The position numbers and the translations under genes were made by a program. This document shows, one piece after another, positions 1 through 4,830 of a stretch of 6,068 nt of DNA (positions are counted from its first letter, which is position 1; every line of letters begins with the position of its first letter). The notes under the pieces were generated by a model, which ran no database searches, was not told where the DNA came from, and saw only the letters and a list, made by a program, of their open reading frames with translations. This DNA comes from Chloroflexota bacterium (lineage in GTDB: Bacteria; Chloroflexota; Dehalococcoidia; Bin125). Location: NCBI GenBank assembly GCA_027296805.1, contig JAPUIR010000126.1:1-6068 (forward strand), read 5' to 3'.

Positions 1-95
1 TCAACCGCGGCATCATCGACCTCGCGCGCCGGGATCGTCGGGGCAGCGATGGCGGCAGTGCTGGCCCAGGCACCAACAGTGGAGGCGCCGCGTGA
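1..95 (+). CDS. 3' end of an upstream head-tail or tail-completion gene (partial)
   Basis: The frame starting at base 3 is open to a TGA at 93-95 and encodes 30 residues that begin NRGIIDLARRDRRG and end in a Gly/Ser/Ala-rich tail (GPGTNSGGAA). The third codon positions are C-rich like the genes downstream, so this looks like a genuine C-terminus. The stop overlaps the GTG start of the next gene (GTGA), which suggests translational coupling. In siphophage maps the gene before the tail terminator is usually a head-tail connector or an HK97 gp10-like protein, but too little is visible to assign a family. The function is inferred from position only. Confidence 0.6.
   Translation, partial: NRGIIDLARRDRRGSDGGSAGPGTNSGGAA
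81..85 (+). promoter_or_regulatory. Ribosome binding site for the GTG start at 92
   Basis: GGAGG lies six bases before the GTG at 92-94. This strong Shine-Dalgarno match, together with the GTGA overlap with the preceding stop, decides the GTG start. There is no ATG at the beginning of this frame. Confidence 0.7.
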
Positions 96-511
96 CCCTC
101 CCTATCGACCCCCTCGCCGCCCTTCTCGACCACCTCCGCGCCGATCCCGATCTCACGGCTCTGATCGACGATCGCCTCTACGGCCTGGACCGTCCCCGGG
201 ACGCCGCCGGAGCGGCCCTCACCGCCACCTTGCGCGGCGGCGTCGCCCGCCCCGGCTTGCCGCTCGCCGACCTCCGTGTCGAGATCCGCTGTTGGGGCGG
301 CACCGGACCCGATGGCCCCCAGCGCGCCATCGCCGTCTGGCGCGCCTGTCGAGCCGCCGTCAACATCAGCCATCGCGCCGTCGGCCAGACCCACCTCCTC
401 TGGTGCTTGGAGGACGGCGGCCCCCTCCTCCTCCGCGACCCCGACAGCGATGAGGCCTTCGCCCGCGCTGAACTCCGCCTCGCCACCGCCGACGCCGCCC
501 TTCTGCCCTAA
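92..511 (+). CDS. Probable tail terminator / tail completion protein (DUF3168-like)
   Basis: This gene encodes 139 residues from a GTG start. Proteins of this kind cap the head-proximal end of the tail tube, stop its growth and provide the joint to the head. The visible pattern fits the DUF3168/gpU-type family. There is an N-terminal helix (PLAALLDHLRADPDLTALI), then the RLYGLDRP segment at about 28-35, where the family has an 'R-[VI]-Y...P' motif. A beta strand follows (LRVEIRCWGG, about 61-70) and then a helix (PQRAIAVWRACRAAV, about 75-89). The length is typical, and the place just before the tail tube gene is canonical. The assignment rests on pattern and context, because the family is poorly conserved in sequence. 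It could also be another small head-tail joining protein. A separate overlapping frame on the same strand (49-453) is Arg/Pro-rich and is taken as a shadow. Confidence 0.6.
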   Translation: MTLPIDPLAALLDHLRADPDLTALIDDRLYGLDRPRDAAGAALTATLRGGVARPGLPLADLRVEIRCWGGTGPDGPQRAIAVWRACRAAVNISHRAVGQTHLLWCLEDGGPLLLRDPDSDEAFARAELRLATADAALLP

Positions 512-517
512 GCCCCA

Positions 518-544
518 GCCCGAACCCACAGGCCCGAACCCACA
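518..544 (+). repeat. Short direct repeat, two 13-base copies 14 bases apart
   Basis: GCCCGAACCCACA occurs at 518-530 and again at 532-544. A degraded third copy (CGCCCGACC) follows directly, and a related GCGAACCCACC touches the ATG at 592. The repeat fills about a third of the 80-base gap between the terminator and tube genes. No hairpin or promoter is evident in that gap. Confidence 0.6.
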
Positions 545-576
545 CGCCCGACCGACGAGCCTGACCCACCCTCTCC

Positions 577-581
577 AGGAG
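577..581 (+). promoter_or_regulatory. Ribosome binding site for the tail tube gene
   Basis: AGGAG lies ten bases before the ATG at 592. This is slightly long spacing but a full core match, as expected for the most highly expressed protein of the module. Confidence 0.6.
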
Positions 582-591
582 CGAACCCACC

Positions 592-1152
592 ATGCCCACC
601 AAACTGCTCGTCGGCTCCGGCCGCCTCTACCTCCACGACCCCGGCACCGCCATGCCCCCCATCGACGCGGACCCCGTCGCCGCTGGCTGGCGCGACCTCG
701 GCCCCATCGACGGCGGTATCCGGGTCGAACGCGATCAGACCCTCGAAGAGCACTTCATCGACGACGAAACCGGCCCCATCGACGTCAGCCGCACCAGCGA
801 ATCGCTCATCGTCGAAGCGAGCCTCGTCGAACCCACCCTCACCAACCTCGGCGACGTGCTCAGCGGATCGACGCCCGCCACGGCCGCGGGCCCGCCGCCC
901 ATCGAAACCCTCGCGGGCTACCGCGGCGCCACCGTCGCCAAGCACGCCCTCCTCTTCCGCGCCAACTCGCCGGAAGGCCCCGGCCTGCGCGGACAGACCT
1001 ACCTCCCCCGTGGCTACTTCGCCGGCGACCTCGGCATGGCCCACAAGACCGATGAGCACACAATCATCCCCGTCCAGTTTCGCGCCCTCGTCGATGAGGC
1101 CGCCTCCACCAGCGCCGAGCGCTTCGGCGTCACCGTCTACGAGACCCTCTGA
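592..1152 (+). CDS. Phage major tail tube protein
   Basis: This gene encodes 186 residues. The subunit stacks as hexameric rings to form the tail tube through which DNA passes. The N-terminus has the usual tube-protein plan: LLVGSGRLYLHDPGTA (about 4-19), then a 'W-x-DLG-x-I-D-G-G-I-x-V' segment at about 34-46 that typifies many siphophage tube proteins. This is followed by a Glu/Asp-rich strand, GPIDVSRTSESLIVEASLVEPTL (about 63-85) and NLGDVLSG (about 87-94). The C-terminal half alternates strands (HALLFRA, HTIIPVQFRALVDE) and ends VTVYETL. Size, strand pattern and position between terminator and chaperone agree. The stop overlaps the start of the next gene (TGATG), so the chaperone is probably translated by reinitiation. 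Identification is by motif and context and is fairly secure at the family level. Confidence 0.82.
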   Translation: MPTKLLVGSGRLYLHDPGTAMPPIDADPVAAGWRDLGPIDGGIRVERDQTLEEHFIDDETGPIDVSRTSESLIVEASLVEPTLTNLGDVLSGSTPATAAGPPPIETLAGYRGATVAKHALLFRANSPEGPGLRGQTYLPRGYFAGDLGMAHKTDEHTIIPVQFRALVDEAASTSAERFGVTVYETL

Positions 1153-1607
1153 TGGCCAACCCCCTCGAAACCCTGCTCGACCTCGATGCCGGCCGCCTCC
1201 CATCCCTCATCTGCCGCCTCGATGGAGTGGATCACCCGCTCCGCCGTCCCGAGGCCCTCCCCCTCGCCGACGCCCTCCGCCTCGGCGACTGCATCGCACG
1301 CCTCACGACGCCCGCCCTCGCCGATGCCGCCGCCGGCGAGATCGTGCGCCTCATCGCACCACAACTCGAACCGCGCCAGCCTGACCTCGAACCCGGCCTG
1401 CCGCCGAGCCTGGAGCCGGGCTTGGAGCCGGGCTTGAAACGAAGCATCGTCGCCTTCTACCTCACCCATCTCGCCGACGCCGCCGAGCGTCTCGCGACCG
1501 TTGGCGGGGAGGGCACGATCGTCCCGCTCCCTTTTCCCCCCGCGACGCCGCACTCAGCTGCGCCCGCGTCGCCGCCGCCTACGGCCTCCGCCTCCGGGAG
1601 CAGCTAG
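1152..1607 (+). CDS. Tail assembly chaperone, unshifted (short) product
   Basis: This gene encodes 151 residues from an ATG that overlaps the tube stop. Tail assembly chaperones bind the tape measure protein and recruit tube subunits; they are not part of the finished tail. The N-terminus (DLDAGRLPSLICRLDGVDHPLRRPEALPLADALRL) has the usual 'LDG..H.LR.P..L.L.D' arrangement. A helical stretch follows (CIARLTTPALADAAAGEIVRLIA, about 47-69). A Pro-rich linker with LEPG repeats comes next (about 73-95), then a second helix (SIVAFYLTHLADAAERLAT). After residue 128 this frame ends in a low-complexity tail (PPATPHSAAPASPPPTASAS) with no fold-like pattern, while the -1 frame reads on into a structured sequence. 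That is the behaviour expected of a gpG/gpGT-type frameshifting pair. The family is diverse, and the assignment rests strongly on position. Confidence 0.72.
   Translation: MANPLETLLDLDAGRLPSLICRLDGVDHPLRRPEALPLADALRLGDCIARLTTPALADAAAGEIVRLIAPQLEPRQPDLEPGLPPSLEPGLEPGLKRSIVAFYLTHLADAAERLATVGGEGTIVPLPFPPATPHSAAPASPPPTASASGSS
1411..1434 (+). repeat. Perfect 12-bp tandem duplication encoding LEPG-LEPG in the chaperone linker
   Basis: TGGAGCCGGGCT occurs at 1411-1422 and again at 1423-1434. It extends a degenerate run of 'LEP[RG]' tetrapeptides between the two helical parts of the chaperone. Codons here are TTG, CTG, GAG and CCG, unlike the CTC, GAA and CCC favoured around it, which suggests recent local expansion. 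Confidence 0.75.
1529..1535 (+). promoter_or_regulatory. Probable programmed -1 ribosomal frameshift site, C_CCT_TTT
   Basis: In the chaperone frame the heptamer reads C|CCT|TTT, which matches the X_XXY_YYZ rule. After slipping back one base the A-site codon is unchanged (TTT) and the P-site pairing (CCT to CCC, both Pro) is retained. The homopolymer run CCCTTTTCCCCCC around it is the longest such run in the gene. The -1 frame is open from here to 1849, whereas the 0 frame stops at 1607. A shifted product would have 128 residues from the first frame and 104 from the second, 232 in all. The site is inferred from sequence. I could not confirm a downstream stimulatory structure by eye. An alternative is that the second frame is translated separately from ATG 1610. 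Confidence 0.62.
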
Positions 1608-1849
1608 CCATGCCGCTCGCCGAATGGGCCTGCTACGCCGCCGCACTTCCCGCCCTCGACGCTGACCAAACGCTGCGTCAGGCCGAGGCCGCCGCCATCC
1701 CCTGGATGCCTCCCGCCGACCGTCGGCGCACGCTGGCCCGCCTCCAGCACGCCCTAGGCGTTCCCGAGGCACCCGCCACCCCCCTCGATGGCCTCCCCAT
1801 CCGCCGCGTCCGCACCAAGCACCCCAGCCCCCCCGAGATCACCACATGA
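1535..1849 (+). CDS. Tail assembly chaperone, -1 frame C-terminal extension
   Basis: From the slip site the -1 frame continues S-PRDAALSCARVAAAYGL, then RLREQLAMPLAEWACYAAAL, then PALDADQTLRQAEAAAIPWM, then the helix PADRRRTLARLQHAL and a Pro-rich end. These are amphipathic helices with the 'AYG......MPLAEW' arrangement seen in second chaperone domains. In gpGT-type proteins this part contacts the tape measure protein. Its open frame and conserved-looking sequence begin well before the only ATG (1610), so an independent start there would truncate the first helix. That ATG is two bases after the 0-frame stop, so reinitiation remains possible. The stop (TGA 1847-1849) lies in an ATGA context next to the tape measure gene. 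Whether made as a fusion or alone, it is a tail assembly chaperone component; I favour the fusion, join(1152..1535,1535..1849). Confidence 0.65.
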   Translation, partial: SPRDAALSCARVAAAYGLRLREQLAMPLAEWACYAAALPALDADQTLRQAEAAAIPWMPPADRRRTLARLQHALGVPEAPATPLDGLPIRRVRTKHPSPPEITT

Positions 1850-1851
1850 CC

Positions 1852-1855
1852 AGGA
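1852..1855 (+). promoter_or_regulatory. Ribosome binding site for the tape measure gene, inside a 6-codon mini-ORF
   Basis: AGGA lies seven bases before the ATG at 1863 and decides that start over the in-frame ATG at 1788, which would lie inside the chaperone extension and add a Pro/Ser-rich leader. The site also sits inside a tiny frame, ATG 1846 to TGA 1866 (MTRIAP), which overlaps the preceding stop and the following start. Confidence 0.55.
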
Positions 1856-1862
1856 TCGCCCC

Positions 1863-2558
1863 ATGACCGAAATCGCAGAAGCCGTCCTCGTCCTCCGCAC
1901 CGACGACACCGCCCTCGCCAGCGGCCTCGCCCGCGCCGAACGCCTCACCCTTGAAGCGCTCGGCCGTATCGAAGCCGTGACCGCCCGCGCCAACCTCACC
2001 ATCGACAGGGCCGCCGTCGCAGCAATCGCCACCGCCGTCGCCGCCACCGATTCCCTTAGCTTCAGCGTCGGGACCCTCACCCGCACCGGCCTCAGCGCGG
2101 CGACGAGCGTCGGCGCCCTCAGCGTCAGCGTCGGGACCCTCACCCCCACCGGCCTCGGCGCGGCGACCAGCGTCGGAGCCCTCATCGCAGCGCTCAACAG
2201 CCTCGCTGCGACCGGTGTGGCCGCCGCTGCACGGATCGCGACCGCGGCCTCCACCGCCGCCAGCGCCGCCGCCAGTCTCGTCAGCCAAGCCGCCGCACTC
2301 CGCGCCTCCGCCCAAGCCCAAGCGAACGAATCAGCCCAAGCCAGCGACGACGCACCTCCCGCCCAAGTCCCCTTCCTCCACCGCGCCACCCGCACCTTTG
2401 CCGCCACCAACCAAGCCCGCGCCCTCAGCACCGCCCCACTCGTCGGCACACTCAACGTCACCGTCGAGCGCGAAAACCCGCGCGCCATCCAGCTCGGCGT
2501 CGAGCGCGCCCTGCAGGAGCTCGCCACCAGCGCCGCACTCGCCGGCTCGATCGACTGA
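1863..2558 (+). CDS. Probable miniature tail tape measure protein
   Basis: This gene encodes 231 residues and sits where the tape measure gene always lies, between the chaperone and Dit. The tape measure protein sets tail length and is expelled through the tube at infection. The N-terminus AVLVLRTDDTALASGLARAERLTLEAL resembles the common tape measure opening (a short strand, then a Leu/Ala amphipathic helix). The middle (about 60-160) is almost purely Ala, Ser, Thr, Val and Leu, contains two near-identical 21-residue repeats, and is probably helical. The C-terminus (TLNVTVERENPRAIQLGVERALQEL, about 196-220) matches the terminal 'strand plus V.RAL.EL helix' seen in many tape measure proteins. 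Siphophage tape measure proteins usually exceed 600 residues; at the classical 0.15 nm per residue this one spans about 35 nm. Gene transfer agents have similarly short ones. Start by AGGA spacing. No Trp and no peptidase motif was seen. Confidence 0.66.
   Translation: MTEIAEAVLVLRTDDTALASGLARAERLTLEALGRIEAVTARANLTIDRAAVAAIATAVAATDSLSFSVGTLTRTGLSAATSVGALSVSVGTLTPTGLGAATSVGALIAALNSLAATGVAAAARIATAASTAASAAASLVSQAAALRASAQAQANESAQASDDAPPAQVPFLHRATRTFAATNQARALSTAPLVGTLNVTVERENPRAIQLGVERALQELATSAALAGSID
2058..2183 (+). repeat. Two tandem 63-bp repeats encoding 21-residue units in the tape measure protein
   Basis: Units at 2058-2120 and 2121-2183 encode S[FV]SVGTLT[RP]TGL[SG]AATSVGAL, differing at three of 21 residues and at only a few bases. 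A decayed third unit follows in the same register (NSLAATGVAAAARIATA), with its Thr-Gly exactly 21 residues further on (75-76, 96-97, 117-118). High DNA identity between the first two implies recent duplication. Confidence 0.85.
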
Positions 2559-2571
2559 AAGCGAACCACCC

Positions 2572-3486
2572 ATGCAAGTCGAGTGGACCCCTGAGGGCCG
2601 ATCCCCCATCCGCCTCGACCAGGACCCACGCTGGCGTCTGCTCCGCCTGGGTGGCCACGGCGCCCCCGACACCCAGCTCCAATCCCTCTCCACCCCCGCC
2701 CGCAATGAACGCTTGGTCCTCCACGCCGTCGCCCAGCCCCGCATCATCACCCTCACCTGCCGCATCCACGGCGCCACCCCCGCCGCCTTCCAGGCCAACC
2801 GCGCGACCCTCGCCGGCGCCTTCGCCCCCTGGCCCCACAATGGCTCCCGCGCGCGACCGGGCGTCCTCACCGTCACCCTGCCAGACGGCGGCTTGCGCGC
2901 TCTCCGCGCCCTGCCCCGCGAAGGCCTCGCCTGGCCATCCGGCAGCCAGCACGGCGACGCCACCGTCGACACCCTCGTCCTCGAAGCCCCCGATCCCTTC
3001 TGGTACGACCCCGTCCCCCTCACCGGCCAAACATCCCTCGGCGACCCCGGCAACCTCCGCTTCAACGCCACCGACGAACTCGCCTTCCCCGCCGGCTTCG
3101 GCAGCGAATTGCCCAGCGCCTCCGTCACCGTCACCAACCCCGGCGGCGTCCGCAGCTTCCCCGTCTTCACCGTGCCCGGCCCCGCCTTGAACCCCGCCTT
3201 CCGCCATGGCGCCACCGGCCACCTCGTCGCCTTCAACCTCACCGTCCCCCAGGGCCTCACCTTGGAAGTCACCCACGGCGCTCAGCCCGACGCCTCCGCC
3301 CTCGCACCCACCGCCACCCTCATCGACGATCTCGGCGGCCGCACCAACATCCTCGCCGCACTTCGCCCCGGCGCCCGCTTCTGGGCCCTCGCCCCCGGCG
3401 ACAACACCGTCGTCTTCACCGCCGACCAAGCACCGGATCTCCCAACCGTCGGCCATCGCTTTTTCCGCCGTCACGTCGCCATCTGA
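2572..3486 (+). CDS. Distal tail (Dit) protein, siphovirus type
   Basis: This gene encodes 304 residues. Dit forms the hexameric hub at the end of the tail tube and connects it to the tip and to receptor-binding proteins. The N-terminal belt domain covers about 1-145 and includes a helical 'AAFQANRATLAGAFAPW' segment (71-87) and the phrase TLVLEAPDPFWYDP (134-147). This matches the 'DPfwY' signature that ends the N-terminal domain of the Sipho_tail family. The C-terminal domain (about 160-304) is a beta-sandwich with NPGGVRSFPVFTVPGP (189-204), HLVAFNLTVPQGLTLEV (217-233) and FWALAPGDNTVVF (270-282). The last of these is the typical 'F.L.PG.N.v.f' strand. The start is the ATG 13 bases after the tape measure stop; an upstream extension of the frame would overlap that gene and is Pro/Ser shadow sequence. 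No good Shine-Dalgarno precedes it (GCGAACCACCC), so coupling to the upstream stop is likely. Confidence 0.87.
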   Translation: MQVEWTPEGRSPIRLDQDPRWRLLRLGGHGAPDTQLQSLSTPARNERLVLHAVAQPRIITLTCRIHGATPAAFQANRATLAGAFAPWPHNGSRARPGVLTVTLPDGGLRALRALPREGLAWPSGSQHGDATVDTLVLEAPDPFWYDPVPLTGQTSLGDPGNLRFNATDELAFPAGFGSELPSASVTVTNPGGVRSFPVFTVPGPALNPAFRHGATGHLVAFNLTVPQGLTLEVTHGAQPDASALAPTATLIDDLGGRTNILAALRPGARFWALAPGDNTVVFTADQAPDLPTVGHRFFRRHVAI

Positions 3487-3515
3487 TCCAGCGCCGCTCA
3501 AGCCCCTTCCCATTC

Positions 3516-3520
3516 AGGAG
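3516..3520 (+). promoter_or_regulatory. Ribosome binding site for the receptor-binding protein gene
   Basis: AGGAG lies five bases before the ATG at 3526, inside the 39-base gap after the Dit gene. Confidence 0.65.
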
Positions 3521-3525
3521 AGACC

Positions 3526-4719
3526 ATGGCCGAAGAATCCTTCCCCTACCAAGAGATCGCCACCGGCGACCGCACCGTCAGCGCTTCCATGTTCGCCAAA
3601 CACATCGGCATGATGCGCAGCCGCGGTGTCGCCAGCGGCGTCGATCAAGAGCTCAAAGTCCAGGCCACGAGCCCCACCGCCCTGACCGTCGAGGTCCTCC
3701 CCGGCGCGGCCTACGTCGGCCTCACGGAACTCCGCGCCTACCGCAACACCCTCACCCAGCCGCTCACGATCTTCCCCTCCGACTTCAGCAACGCCCGCCA
3801 CGACCTCGTCGTCCTCGACCTCAGCACCAGCACCAACCCCGACACACGCCGCGTCACCGTCCTCCTCATTCAAGGCCAGCCCGCCGCCACCCCCCTCGAC
3901 CCGGTCCTCATCCAAACCGAGTCTCGCTACATGCTCCCCCTCGCCCGCATCGTCGTGCCCGCCAACGCCAACAGCATCACCAACAGCGACATCGTCGACC
4001 TCCGCGCCTTCTCCCAGCCGGTCAGCGGGGGCGCCCCCGACATCCCTCTCGCCGCCCTCCTGCAAAACATCCGCGACAATCGTGCCCTGATCTGCTTCAG
4101 CGACCTCACCGGCTTCATCTCCACCACCGACCCCTGGGACCTGGGCATGCAGGCCGCTACCAGCGGCTCCGCCGCCATCTTCAGCGCCCCCACCGACATC
4201 GGTGGGGGCCAGGTCAGCCTCAAGACGGGCACCACCTTCAACAGCCAGGCCTACGTCGGCACCCTCTCCCGCGCCAGCATCGATGTCACGCGCAACCCCT
4301 ACTTCGCCTGCCGCCTCAAGCCGGACGCCGGGGGCAGCACCCTCTTCACGCAGGGCTGGGGCTGGAACTCCCAGACCAACCCCGGCAACTACATCCTCTT
4401 CGTCTGGCACCGGGCCATCTTCCGCAGCAGCACCACCGGCAACCTCTTCGCCGTCACCAGCAACGGCGCCACCGAGACGACGACCGATCTCGGCGCCGTC
4501 TACACCCTCGGCGACGAGGCCACCTTCGAGATCGAATCCACGGACGGCGGGACGACCTGGCTCTTCCGCATCGATGGCGTCGTCGTCGCCACCCACACCA
4601 CCGATGTCCCCACCATCAACCTCTATACGACGGTCGGCATCCAAAACAACACCATCGGCGGCACCGACCATCGCATCGACAACCTCGACTTCGTCTACAG
4701 CCACCAAGACAGGAGCTAA
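3526..4719 (+). CDS. Baseplate / receptor-binding tail protein with C-terminal lectin-like domain
   Basis: This gene encodes 397 residues. The N-terminal part (about 1-165) resembles the baseplate-anchoring domain of many tail fibre and upper baseplate proteins. It has LTVEVLPGAAYVGLTELRAY (about 53-72, the 'V.pG.A.V.G' strand), then HDLVVLDLSTS (92-102), RRVTVLLIQGQPA (108-120) and YMLPLARIVVPANANSITNSDIVDLR (135-160, the 'lPLA...v....itD.R' ending). A short linker and helix (PLAALLQNIRDNRALICF) lead to a C-terminal beta-sandwich (about 215-395). That part has RNPYFACRLKP, ATFEIESTDGGTTWLFRIDGVVVATH and HRIDNLDFVYS, the pattern of concanavalin/LamG-like folds that bind sugars. Role inferred: host-surface binding at the tail tip. 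Its place between Dit and the hub gene, rather than after the hub, is unusual. Codon use is like its neighbours. The fold is inferred by eye; the ligand is unknown. Confidence 0.68.
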   Translation: MAEESFPYQEIATGDRTVSASMFAKHIGMMRSRGVASGVDQELKVQATSPTALTVEVLPGAAYVGLTELRAYRNTLTQPLTIFPSDFSNARHDLVVLDLSTSTNPDTRRVTVLLIQGQPAATPLDPVLIQTESRYMLPLARIVVPANANSITNSDIVDLRAFSQPVSGGAPDIPLAALLQNIRDNRALICFSDLTGFISTTDPWDLGMQAATSGSAAIFSAPTDIGGGQVSLKTGTTFNSQAYVGTLSRASIDVTRNPYFACRLKPDAGGSTLFTQGWGWNSQTNPGNYILFVWHRAIFRSSTTGNLFAVTSNGATETTTDLGAVYTLGDEATFEIESTDGGTTWLFRIDGVVVATHTTDVPTINLYTTVGIQNNTIGGTDHRIDNLDFVYSHQDRS

Positions 4720-4773
4720 GCCATCCGTAGCAAGCTGACCCCGGAGGCGAGCTTCACCGGGAGGCGAGCTTTC

Positions 4774-4830
4774 CACGAGCCGACCAAACGAACACGAGCC
4801 GACCACACAAACACGAGCCGACCAAACGAA
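4774..4830 (+). repeat. Three tandem 19-bp repeats
   Basis: CACGAGCCGACCAAACGAA at 4774-4792 and 4812-4830 is identical. The middle unit (4793-4811) differs at two or three bases. A fourth CACGAGC at 4831 keeps the phase and begins the 38-bp duplication. Because 19 is not a multiple of three, these units are not peptide repeats. Confidence 0.88.

Noticed and set aside
276..1055. 259-codon plus-strand frame overlapping the terminator and tube genes
   Set aside because: It encodes Ser/Pro then Arg/His/Pro-rich low-complexity sequence and lies across two better-supported genes in other frames.
1788..1862. Upstream in-frame ATG that would add 25 residues to the tape measure protein
   Set aside because: The added residues are Pro/Ser-rich and overlap the chaperone extension. 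The ATG at 1863 has an AGGA at good spacing and a typical tape measure N-terminus.
2215..2571. Upstream extension of the Dit frame
   Set aside because: The extension lies within the tape measure gene and is Pro/Ser/Ala shadow sequence. The Dit fold begins at the ATG at 2572.
2458..3513. 351-codon minus-strand frame opposite the Dit gene, and similar ones at 1754-2629 and 2331-3272
   Set aside because: These are antisense shadows caused by the strong C bias at third positions. They have no recognisable domain and conflict with well-supported plus-strand genes.
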